A DNA stretch of 64,000 bases from Flavobacterium panacagri (GTDB lineage Bacteria; Bacteroidota; Bacteroidia; Flavobacteriales; Flavobacteriaceae). Position 1 is the first letter of the stretch. Every line of letters begins with the position of its first letter. Position numbers and translations under genes: made by a program. The stretch lies in assembly GCF_030378165.1 (NCBI RefSeq), contig NZ_CP119766.1, positions 3,410,001 to 3,474,000 of the forward strand. The letters are read 5' to 3'. This document shows positions 17,394 to 25,323 of this stretch, piece after piece. The notes under the pieces are model-generated. The model was not told where the DNA came from. It was given only the letters and a program-made list of their open reading frames with translations, and made no database searches.

Positions 17394-20300
17394 TCACGAT
17401 AAATCAGGGATAAAGACATTAAAAGTCGATCCTTTGTCTTTTTCGCTGGAAACCGTAATAAATCCTTTGTGATTTTCAACGATTTTCTTTACAATTGCAA
17501 GACCAATTCCGGTTCCTTTAAATTCGCTTTCCGTATTTAAACGCTGAAATACCTCAAAGATTCTGTCTTTGTATTCTAGATCAAAGCCAATTCCGTTATC
17601 TGAGACTTTAAGATGATGATACAGTTTATCTTTAAATTCGGCATTTGGAAGAGTACTGCCGTTAATTTCTGTAACCGAGATTTGTACTCTTGGCGGAATA
17701 CCATTTCGGGAAAACTTTAAAGCATTTTCTACCAAATTATGTAATAGCTGTCTAAATTGAAATTGAATCAGCGTGGCTTCGCCTAAATCATGATATTCGA
17801 CTTTGGCTTTCTTTTCTTCAATTCGATCCGAAAAATCGCTAATCACATCTTCTGCAATATCATTTATGTTTACGGTAGTAAAAACCCGATCGGCAGAATT
17901 GGCACGTGAGTAAGTCAATAAATCTTGTATAAGAGCCTGCATTTTTTTTGCTGATATTTCAATTTTGGACAAATAGGTTTTAGCATTCGCCGAAATATTC
18001 TGATCGTCCAATTCGTTCAATCGGCTGGCAAAAGTTTGTATTTTTCGTAGAGGTTCTTGTAAATCATGACTCGAAATATAAGCAAAAGACTGAAGTTCGA
18101 TATTCATATTAACCAAATCTCTATTCTGAATTTCGAGTTGAGTTGTACGATCAATAATTTGTTCTTCCAGCTGGTTGGTAAAGTTTTTTTGGTCTTCGAT
18201 ATCAGTGCTGGTTCCAACCCACATCGAAATTTTACCAGATTCATCTAATTGAGCCACTGCACGGCTTAATTGCCAACGATATTCGCCGTCATACCGTTTA
18301 AAACGATGTACAAAAAGAAAATCATGCCCTGTTTTTACAGATTCCATCCAGAGTTTTACATTTTCTTCCCGATCATCAGGATGCACTACCTGAAGCCAGC
18401 CGTTTTTTTCAATTTCTTTTTTCGAAAATCCGCAAAAGTTATAAAAAGTTTCATTGAAATAATTTAGATTTCCAATTGAATCGCTTGTCCAGATTTGCTG
18501 TGGAATAGAGTCAGCAAGAAGTCTGAATTTCTTTTCGCTTTTTTCCAAAACCTGCTGGTTGTTTTTTTCGACAGTAATATCCATGACCGTTCCAATCATT
18601 TTGGCCGGTTCTTTATTTTCGTCAAAAAAAACTTTACCATGCACTTTTATCCAGCTGATGGTATTGTCTAATTTTAAAATACGGGCTTCATATCTGTAAA
18701 TACTAGTTTTAAAAGCCTTTGTTAAAGCTTCCTCTATAATAGGTTCATCTTCAGGAAGAATTCTACTTCTAATATCTTGGTGAACCAACTTTTTGTCTTT
18801 TTCAAAACCAAATAGATCCAGTAGATTATCGCTATAAATTAGCTTTTTGGTTTTGAGGTCTAAATCCCACATAGCAATTTCACCAATTTCGGCAGCCAAT
18901 CGCAATCTTTGTTCGGCAGTTTCCAGTTTTTTTCTGGCTTTAACTTTTGGCGTGACATCATTAACGGTGACCATAATTCCAGATGATTTACCGTTTTTTT
19001 CATATAGAGGCGTATACTCATAATCGAGATAGAATTTTTTTAGTTTTCCTTTAATATCAACATAAGCAATTGATTCGTTTTCGCGAATCGTTTTTCCATT
19101 ACTGATAACTTCGTCTAATAATTCAGGATATTTTTGATTGGTCAATTCGGGAAAAACTTCCAATAAAGGTTTTCCAATAACATCTTTTTCTTCTTTCTGC
19201 CAAATGGTATACATCATAGTAGTATTGGCCATTTCGATAATATGTTCTTTTCCTCTAAAGATTGCCATTGCAATTGGAGATTCCATCACAATATTTCGAA
19301 AAGCTTTTTCACTCTCGGTCAAAAGATGTCTTCCTTTTACTTCCTCAGTTACCTCATAAGCTACGACGATAACCCCCGTAATAATATCATTTTCTTTCAG
19401 CGGATAAAAGACTAGATTAAAATAACCCAGTTCTTCAGTATTATAGCGGTTTAATGTTACAGGAAGTTCATCAGTATAATAAGGAACGCCCGTTTCAAAA
19501 ACAGTCTTTAATAGTGGAAAAACAGTTTCTTTGGCTTCTGGAACCGAATCAAAAATGGGTTTATCGATAACATCACTTTCATTCTTGTCAATAATATGAA
19601 GATAAGTCGCATTCGCCATTTCCAAAATAAGTTCTTCTCCTTTTAAAATACCAATTCCAAGCGGAAGCTGTTTAACGGTATTTCTAAACCTTTTTTCGCT
19701 TTCTTCAACTGCATTTCGTGCGTTGACCTGTAGCGTAACATCATTAGCAACAGCCAAAATTCCAGAGATTTCACCGTTGGATTCTTTTAAGGCTTCATAA
19801 GTTACATTGATAAAATGAGTTAGGATATTGCCTTTTCGATACAATTTCACAGGGAGTTCTTGAGCTGTAAAAGTTTCTCCAGTCGTATAAACATTTTTTA
19901 AAATTTCTTCTAGACCTTGGTCACGAACTTCAGGCAGAGCATCAAAAACGGGTTTATGGAGTACTTCTTCTTCCTTTCGTTCCCAAATTTCGAGCATTAA
20001 TTTATTGGCAATTTCAATAGTATAGTCGGAACCTCTAAAAATGCACATCGCATTTGGAGCCTGCATAATGTTGTTTAAATGGCGCTCGTTGCTTTCTTTG
20101 AGTTTTTTATTGATTAGGACTTTTTCGGTAGTTTCATTACAAATGACTAATACACCCGAAGTCTTTCCTTCTTCATCGTTTACAGGACTGTAGCTGAAAG
20201 TCCAATAAACATCTTCCATTTTGCCGTTTCTATAAATAGGAAGCAATTGATCTTCATGCCAGGTAGCTTCTCCTTGAGTTAAAACCTGATCGATTAAAGG

Positions 20301-20594
20301 TTGAATAAAATCCCATATTTCAGACCAGAAATCGGCTCCTTTTTCGCCAAGTATTGCAGGATGTTTGCCATCGTTTCCTAAACTTGGGCGATAAGCATCA
20401 TTATAAAAACAAATATGATCTGAACCCCAAAACAAGAACATTGGAAATTTAGAATTTAATAAAATTCCCAAAGTAGTACGAAGACTCTGAGGCCAAAATT
20501 CTACTGGTCCAACGGGTGTTTTGCTCCAATCTTTGGCTCGGGTAAGTTCTCCCATTTCTCCTCCATTTGCCAAAAAATCATAATTATTATTCAT
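17394..20594 (-). CDS. Multi-PAS sensor histidine kinase, cytoplasmic
   Basis: A 1066-aa kinase without membrane helices. About six PAS-type modules follow one another (roughly 30-160, 165-290, 300-425, 430-560, 570-695, 700-820); the fifth and sixth show clear PAS/PAC text (ILPEDEPIIEEAL, VHPDDREENV, GTVMDITVEK, GTSTDIEDQK). A coiled coil leads to HisKA with the phospho-His in SSHDLQEPLRKIQTF (about 855). The HATPase_c domain has NLVENALKFS (N box), DNGIGFD and GTGIGLAIVKKIV. PAS 1 resembles the LFWG.DHI.FYNDAY module common in Bacteroidota kinases. It is likely to phosphorylate the neighbouring lone receiver. The signal is unknown. Confidence 0.93.
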   Translation of the reverse strand: MNNNYDFLANGGEMGELTRAKDWSKTPVGPVEFWPQSLRTTLGILLNSKFPMFLFWGSDHICFYNDAYRPSLGNDGKHPAILGEKGADFWSEIWDFIQPLIDQVLTQGEATWHEDQLLPIYRNGKMEDVYWTFSYSPVNDEEGKTSGVLVICNETTEKVLINKKLKESNERHLNNIMQAPNAMCIFRGSDYTIEIANKLMLEIWERKEEEVLHKPVFDALPEVRDQGLEEILKNVYTTGETFTAQELPVKLYRKGNILTHFINVTYEALKESNGEISGILAVANDVTLQVNARNAVEESEKRFRNTVKQLPLGIGILKGEELILEMANATYLHIIDKNESDVIDKPIFDSVPEAKETVFPLLKTVFETGVPYYTDELPVTLNRYNTEELGYFNLVFYPLKENDIITGVIVVAYEVTEEVKGRHLLTESEKAFRNIVMESPIAMAIFRGKEHIIEMANTTMMYTIWQKEEKDVIGKPLLEVFPELTNQKYPELLDEVISNGKTIRENESIAYVDIKGKLKKFYLDYEYTPLYEKNGKSSGIMVTVNDVTPKVKARKKLETAEQRLRLAAEIGEIAMWDLDLKTKKLIYSDNLLDLFGFEKDKKLVHQDIRSRILPEDEPIIEEALTKAFKTSIYRYEARILKLDNTISWIKVHGKVFFDENKEPAKMIGTVMDITVEKNNQQVLEKSEKKFRLLADSIPQQIWTSDSIGNLNYFNETFYNFCGFSKKEIEKNGWLQVVHPDDREENVKLWMESVKTGHDFLFVHRFKRYDGEYRWQLSRAVAQLDESGKISMWVGTSTDIEDQKNFTNQLEEQIIDRTTQLEIQNRDLVNMNIELQSFAYISSHDLQEPLRKIQTFASRLNELDDQNISANAKTYLSKIEISAKKMQALIQDLLTYSRANSADRVFTTVNINDIAEDVISDFSDRIEEKKAKVEYHDLGEATLIQFQFRQLLHNLVENALKFSRNGIPPRVQISVTEINGSTLPNAEFKDKLYHHLKVSDNGIGFDLEYKDRIFEVFQRLNTESEFKGTGIGLAIVKKIVENHKGFITVSSEKDKGSTFNVFIPDLS

Positions 20595-20792
20595 TAAAAA
20601 AGGGTATTTGTCGTCGTGTAATAATTCTAAAGGTCGTATAAAAAAAGCTTACTCAGAGTAAGGCATAGTTAAAATTAATAAAAAATAAAATCTATTTTCA
20701 TTTGATTTTTGAATGAGCTACGATTAAAATCGTTAGAGTTAATTTTATCTCGTTTCAATACGGAAATTTGATAAACAGATTAAATAAAGACT

Positions 20793-21134
20793 ATGAAACA
20801 AGAAGATTCAAAACACGAAACAGACTATATAAAAAGGTATCAGGAGGAAGGATATACCGTTAACTATATATTTGAAAATGACAATTTAATTGATTCAGAG
20901 ACTAAAATTGCTTACAAGCCTGAAGATATTTTTATAGTAGCGCATCACCGTTACGAAGGAATGAGTGATCCAGACGATATGTCAATTTTATATGTAATCG
21001 AAACGAAAGACAATAGAAAAGGAACTCATTTATTAGGTTATGGCCCTACAGCGGATTTAGAGGAAGCAGAATTCTTTAAAGATATTCCGAAAGCCAATTA
21101 TTCTAAAAATGCCGATATAAACGAACTTACATAA
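20793..21134 (+). CDS. Small conserved protein (family often mislabelled phosphoribosylpyrophosphate synthetase)
   Basis: A 113-aa soluble protein. The pattern GYTVNYIFENDNLI...IFIVAHHRYEGMSDPDDMSILYVIETKDNRKGTHLLGYG matches a short Bacteroidota family that databases sometimes label phosphoribosylpyrophosphate synthetase. Nothing in its sequence is PRPP-synthetase-like: there is no PRPP-binding loop and the protein is far too short. Function unknown. It is acidic, has no signal peptide and stands alone, followed by a hairpin terminator. Confidence 0.75.
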   Translation: MKQEDSKHETDYIKRYQEEGYTVNYIFENDNLIDSETKIAYKPEDIFIVAHHRYEGMSDPDDMSILYVIETKDNRKGTHLLGYGPTADLEEAEFFKDIPKANYSKNADINELT

Positions 21135-21172
21135 ATAGGTAAAAATAGATTGATATTTTTATTTTGCTGATG

Positions 21173-21212
21173 AGCAGTTGTTTCAAATTTATTTGAGGCA
21201 GCTGCTTTTTTT
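21173..21212 (+). terminator. Rho-independent terminator
   Basis: The stem AGCAGTTG/CAGCTGCT (one wobble), with weaker inner pairing, is followed by TTTTTTT. Confidence 0.7.
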
Positions 21213-21215
21213 ATA

Positions 21216-21325
21216 AGTTTCTAATATGCTAAGATTCTAAGGGACTAAGTTTTTTAAGATTTTAACTCTTTTGCATCTCGGAATTTTAGCATCTTAGTAT
21301 CTCAAAATCTTAGCAACTTAAAATA
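21216..21325. repeat. Inverted repeat built from NNNCTAAG octamers
   Basis: The left half is TTTCTAAT ATGCTAAG ATTCTAAG GGACTAAG at an 8-bp period. The right half is TTTTAGCAT CTTAGTAT CTCAAAAT CTTAGCAA, the reverse-complement word at the same period. It occupies the first part of the 332-bp gap before the next gene; the remainder (21326-21466) shows no feature. Confidence 0.75.
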
Positions 21326-21466
21326 ATGAAATATCTCTCCGAAATTGTATAAGAAATTGATTGACAAGATGAACGAAATTTGAAGTATAGAAATTAAGAT
21401 AAAAACCAAGGTTAGTTTTTGTACGTAAATAATTACTAACTCACTTGTTCAACCAAAAACCATATA

Positions 21467-22291
21467 ATGAAAAAACTTTACATAAATACTGGAGGATTTG
21501 ATGCTGTCTTTAATAATTTTAAAGAGAGTTTTGGCGGTAAATTAATAATTTCTGCCAATGAATATAAGTTGACTTTTAAATCAAGATGGGCAAAAGGAAG
21601 TATTACCGGTGTTCGTTTTGAAAAAGAAATGACTTATCTCAATTTTGATTTTACTTTTAATGAAGATGTTAACTTAAGTATTGAATCTAATCCGTTTACA
21701 CCAGTGTTTTTTGTGTATTGTGAGAAAGGAAATGTACAGCACAGTTTTGGTGCGAATGGTGATGTAAAAGGTTTGAATAAAAATCAATCGGGAATCATGA
21801 GTAATTCTTCGTCTATCAATAGTGTAATGTATTTTGATAGTCACAAACACATTCAGTTTTCTTTAATTGGAATGCCTACAATGGTAAATAATGAAGAGAA
21901 CAATTTTGTTTCTGAAATCAGAAAGATATTTACAAATGAGTCTGGTAATTACATTTACATTGGAACTGAGAATCATAAAATCGAACAAAAGTTTGAGGAA
22001 TTGAAAACCATTCCGAAAAAAGGAACAGTTCGTTATTTGATGATGAGAAATATATTAAGAGAAGTTTTAGAATTGGAAATAGCACAGCATAGTTACAACT
22101 ATTTAAGCACGTTTAATCCGATTTTGAATTTTGCTTCCAAACAAATAAACGAAATCAAAAAACTTTCAACTTTAAGTGTTTCGACTGTAATAATGCCGTT
22201 GCAGATGATCCGTAGAAGTTTACAGTCGCGAACACTCAAACAAAAATATCAATTGGAATTAAAATCGTACAACCAGAAATTAGCTAGCTAA
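21467..22291 (+). CDS. AraC-regulator-like sensor domain protein without a recognisable HTH
   Basis: A 274-aa protein. Residues of about 150-205 (GNYIYIGTENHKIEQKFEELKTIPKKGTVRYLMMRNILREVLELEIAQH) match the linker of a Bacteroidota AraC subfamily in which a beta-rich sensor leads through a helix pair to the DNA-binding domain. In relatives this is followed by two helix-turn-helices; here only about 65 residues remain, Lys/Ser/Leu-rich (LSTLSVSTVIMPLQMIRRSLQSR), without the usual A..LG....F...F pattern. It may be a degenerate or HTH-less paralog. An alternative is that the last segment is a diverged single HTH. Confidence 0.55.
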   Translation: MKKLYINTGGFDAVFNNFKESFGGKLIISANEYKLTFKSRWAKGSITGVRFEKEMTYLNFDFTFNEDVNLSIESNPFTPVFFVYCEKGNVQHSFGANGDVKGLNKNQSGIMSNSSSINSVMYFDSHKHIQFSLIGMPTMVNNEENNFVSEIRKIFTNESGNYIYIGTENHKIEQKFEELKTIPKKGTVRYLMMRNILREVLELEIAQHSYNYLSTFNPILNFASKQINEIKKLSTLSVSTVIMPLQMIRRSLQSRTLKQKYQLELKSYNQKLAS

Positions 22292-22311
22292 AAAGCCTGA
22301 CATATACTTCA

Positions 22312-22341
22312 AAAAAACAGCTCCAAACGGGCTGTTTTTTT
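22312..22341 (+). terminator. Rho-independent terminator between convergent genes
   Basis: The arms AAAAAACAGC and GCTGTTTTTT pair perfectly over 10 bp and a T-run follows. Confidence 0.85.
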
Positions 22342-22353
22342 CTTTTTATAAAC

Positions 22354-22614
22354 TTATTCTTTTTCATAATGAAGAATAAAATATACCATAATAAGATTTA
22401 AACAAAGTGAAATTCCATTAGTGATAATAATTGGCCAGTCGCTTTTCAAAATGCCATAGACAATCCATATCGCAATTCCGAAAGTTAGTATTGAAAACAT
22501 TTTGAGCGAAATCTCTTTTACTTTTTTGGTTTTCCAAACTTTTAAAATCTGCGGAATTGTGGAAATGGTAATACAAGCTCCAGCAAAAAGTCCGATGATG
22601 TCTATAAAGGTCAT
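22354..22614 (-). CDS. SemiSWEET-type sugar transporter
   Basis: An 86-aa membrane protein with three helices, the length of SemiSWEETs, which work as dimers. The PQ motif is in ACITISTIPQILKVWKTK (helix 1 to loop) and the conserved helix 3 region is NGISLCLNLIMVYFIL. SemiSWEETs move mono- or disaccharides across the inner membrane down a gradient. No sugar-metabolism gene is next to it. It is followed downstream by a terminator on the other strand and preceded by a long repeat region. Confidence 0.92.
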   Translation of the reverse strand: MTFIDIIGLFAGACITISTIPQILKVWKTKKVKEISLKMFSILTFGIAIWIVYGILKSDWPIIITNGISLCLNLIMVYFILHYEKE

Positions 22615-22617
22615 TTT

Positions 22618-22866
22618 TTTGAGGTTCTAAGTTTCTAAGTTTCTAAGTTTCTGAGATGCTGAGTTTTTTGGTTCTTGCAAAGTCGCGGAGACGGAAAGTT
22701 TTGTCTTACGCAGATTTGGCGGATTCTAGCAGATTTTTATGTTTCTTTAATAAAAAAAAACTTAGCGTCTTTGCGACTCTGCGAGATTAAAACATAATAA
22801 ACTTAAAAAAACTCTGCGACCCTTGCGTATCCCGATAGCTATCGGGATTGCGCTCTTTGCGGTTAA
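22618..22866. repeat. Composite repeat region (octamers, CGCAAAG words, palindrome)
   Basis: It begins with a near-perfect octamer tract (GTTCTAAG TTTCTAAG TTTCTAAG TTTCTGAG ATGCTGAG). CGCAAAG/CTTTGCG words follow in both orientations, then a perfect CCCGATAGCTATCGGGA at 22831-22847, continuing ATTGCGCTCTTTGCGGTTAA. It fills the entire gap between the SemiSWEET start and the end of the SDR gene, both on the minus strand. Confidence 0.85.
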
Positions 22867-22871
22867 AAAAA

Positions 22872-23720
22872 CTACGCACCAACCAATTCACCACCATTTA
22901 TATGAATAAACTGCCCCGTAATATAACTACTGTCCTCACAAGCCAGAAATACATAAGCAGGCGCAACTTCAGAAGGCTGTCCGGCTCTTTCCATCGGATT
23001 ATCTTTTCCAAAATCAGATAATTTATCAAAAGTTGCCACGATAAGCGGAGTCCAGATTGGTCCAGGCGCAACGCCGTTAACTCTTATTTTTCTCTTAGCC
23101 AGCATGCCCGAAAGCGATCTGGTAAAACTTACAATCGCACCTTTTGTACTAGCATAATCTGCCAGATGTTCGCTGCCACGAAAAGCAGTTACAGAAGTCG
23201 TATTGATAATCACATCACCTTCTTTTAAAAGGGGAAGTGCGGCTTGTGTAATATAGAAATACGGATAAATATTGGTTTCAAAAGTTTTATGAAGATTGGC
23301 GGTTGTAATCTTTTCCAATTCTTTTTCGGGAAATTGCACTGCAGCGTTGTTCACTATAATATTGATGTTCTTAAAAGTAGAATGACATTTTTTAATCGCC
23401 GATTTGCAGAACTTCTCATCTTTTAAATCACCACTTATCAAAAGGCATTGCTGGCCTTCTTTTTCTATCATTTCTTTCGTTTTAAGGGCATCTTTGTCTT
23501 CCTTTAAATAAACAATGGCAATATTAGCACCTTCTCTGGCAAAATGTATGGCAACACTTCGCCCAATGCCACTGTCACCACCGGTTATAAAAGCGGTTTT
23601 TCCTAGTAGTTTACCGCTTCCAGCATAATTTTCTCTAATGATCTCTGGTTCCGGTTTCATCATATGTTCGTTGCCAGGGAGATTTTGTTTTTGTTCGGGG
23701 AATGTTTTTGTCTTCGTCAT
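22872..23720 (-). CDS. SDR family oxidoreductase (general-stress type)
   Basis: A 282-aa short-chain dehydrogenase of the YghA/YdaD type, which carries an N-terminal extension of about 35 residues before the core. The NAD(P) motif is the segment TGGDSGIGRSVAI; the structural motif is NNAAVQFP; the catalytic Ser is in INTTSVTAFRG; the catalytic Tyr/Lys are in YASTKGA. The end ITGQFIHINGGELVGA is typical. It is a cytoplasmic NAD(P)H-dependent carbonyl or alcohol oxidoreductase; related proteins are general-stress proteins. It is divergent from the following kinase operon. Confidence 0.94.
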   Translation of the reverse strand: MTKTKTFPEQKQNLPGNEHMMKPEPEIIRENYAGSGKLLGKTAFITGGDSGIGRSVAIHFAREGANIAIVYLKEDKDALKTKEMIEKEGQQCLLISGDLKDEKFCKSAIKKCHSTFKNINIIVNNAAVQFPEKELEKITTANLHKTFETNIYPYFYITQAALPLLKEGDVIINTTSVTAFRGSEHLADYASTKGAIVSFTRSLSGMLAKRKIRVNGVAPGPIWTPLIVATFDKLSDFGKDNPMERAGQPSEVAPAYVFLACEDSSYITGQFIHINGGELVGA

Positions 23721-24091
23721 AATCTTTCTCTTTTAATGCATTTTAAATTTAGTTCAGAACATCAATTTGGCTTGCCTTAAAAGAAATTTTGTTTACCTCA
23801 ATAAATGATTTTGTATGAAAATACTTTTGTTTCTGCAAAATTTTAAAATAACACGAATTTTTTAATGTTTTACAAAGTCATTATTTAACCTAAAAAAGAC
23901 AATTAAAGGTGGGAATTTTGTAACTATTTTTGATTTAGATAAAAATGCCCCCGGTTATTTTTTTATACATTTGAGAATTTCCGCATAGTTTTTAAGAGTT
24001 ACTTCTGTAATTTCATAAAAAAATAAGAAAATTTTTATAATAATTTAAATTCAACAGTTTTGACTTACAACAGATTTAGCTTCAACACGGC
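23721..24091. other. 371-bp divergent intergenic region
   Basis: It lies between the SDR gene (minus) and the signalling operon (plus) and so must hold promoters for both. A TACATTTG sequence like the Bacteroidota -7 element is at 23966-23973, but no TTG lies at the expected distance upstream. No palindrome or repeat stands out. Confidence 0.35.
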
Positions 24092-25312
24092 ATGGTATTA
24101 ATTGTAGACGATATAAGGGCCAATATTATTGCCTTAAAGAAGACATTAGAACTGCATAATATCGATGTCGATAGTGCCGAATCTGGTGAAGAAGCTCTAA
24201 AGAAAATTCTAAAAACAGATTATTGCCTGATTATAATGGACGTTCAGATGCCGGGACTTGACGGTTTTGAAGTCGTTAAAATCCTTTCTGGTAATCAGCG
24301 CACCAAAGATATTCCGGTTATATTTCTTTCGGCACTTAATACAGAGAAGAAATATATCTTTAAAGGTTATGAAACGGGTGCTGTAGAATACATTACAAAA
24401 CCGGTCGATTCTGATTTGTTGATTTTAAAAGTCAAAACCTTCATTAAAATCTACGAGCAACAGAACGAGCTCAAAATAATGAAAGACCTGCTTTCTAAAG
24501 AAATCAAAATTAGAAAAGAAGCACAGGACAATCTCGAAATCAAAATTGCAGAAAGAACCAAAGAACTGGTTCAGAAAAACGAAGAATTAGAATTTCGAAA
24601 TCATGAACTACAGCAGTTTTCCTGGGTGGTTTCGCACGATTTGAACGAACCGATTCGTAAGATTCAGATTTTCATCAAGATTATAAAAGACTTGTATTTA
24701 AAAACCGATGATAAGGCGGTCGATTATGTCAATCGAACGATAAAATCGGCAGAAAGAATGCAGACTTTAATCACTGATCTTTTGGCTTATTCCAGACTTT
24801 CGGCTCAGGTAAAACCGGAGAAAACCGATTTAAATGTGGTTTTGCAAGAAGTACTTTCAGATTTTGATTATCTAATTGAAAATAAAAATGCAGTAATTAA
24901 AACTAACGAACTTCCAACAGTAGACAGTATTCCGAGTCAGATGCGTCAGGTTTTTCAAAATCTAATTGGAAACGCGCTTAAATTTTCGGGAAGTCAACAG
25001 AAACCGGAAATCGAAATCACTTCTGAAATCATTGTGGAGAAATCTTTTGATAGCCCTACTTCGCCGGAAGGCAGTTTTTGCAGAATTATGGTAAAAGATA
25101 ACGGAATTGGCTTTGACGAAATTTATTTAGACAGAATTTTTATTATCTTTCAAAGCCTAAACGATCGCCAGACTTACGAAGGAACCGGAATTGGACTGGC
25201 AATTGCTAAAAAAATTATAGAAAAACACAACGGATTAATAACTGCAAAAAGTGAAGTAGGAAAGGGCGCAAGCTTTATTATTGTGCTTCCTTTGAAATAC
25301 GAATCAAAATAA
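24092..25312 (+). CDS. Receiver-histidine kinase fusion
   Basis: A 406-aa soluble protein. N-terminal receiver domain: VLIVDDIRAN, phospho-Asp in CLIIMDVQMPGLDGFEV (about 52), Lys in EYITKPVDSDL. A helical linker (about 125-175, rich in Glu/Lys) leads to HisKA with the His in WVVSHDLNEPIRKI (about 186). The HATPase_c domain has NLIGNALKFS, DNGIGFDE and GTGIGLAIAKKI. The start is set by an in-frame stop 13-15 bases before the ATG. Eleven bases separate it from the large hybrid kinase. Fusions of receiver and kinase in this order relay phosphate from another kinase, probably the next gene (inference). Confidence 0.92.
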   Translation: MVLIVDDIRANIIALKKTLELHNIDVDSAESGEEALKKILKTDYCLIIMDVQMPGLDGFEVVKILSGNQRTKDIPVIFLSALNTEKKYIFKGYETGAVEYITKPVDSDLLILKVKTFIKIYEQQNELKIMKDLLSKEIKIRKEAQDNLEIKIAERTKELVQKNEELEFRNHELQQFSWVVSHDLNEPIRKIQIFIKIIKDLYLKTDDKAVDYVNRTIKSAERMQTLITDLLAYSRLSAQVKPEKTDLNVVLQEVLSDFDYLIENKNAVIKTNELPTVDSIPSQMRQVFQNLIGNALKFSGSQQKPEIEITSEIIVEKSFDSPTSPEGSFCRIMVKDNGIGFDEIYLDRIFIIFQSLNDRQTYEGTGIGLAIAKKIIEKHNGLITAKSEVGKGASFIIVLPLKYESK

Positions 25313-25323
25313 TTTAGAAATAT

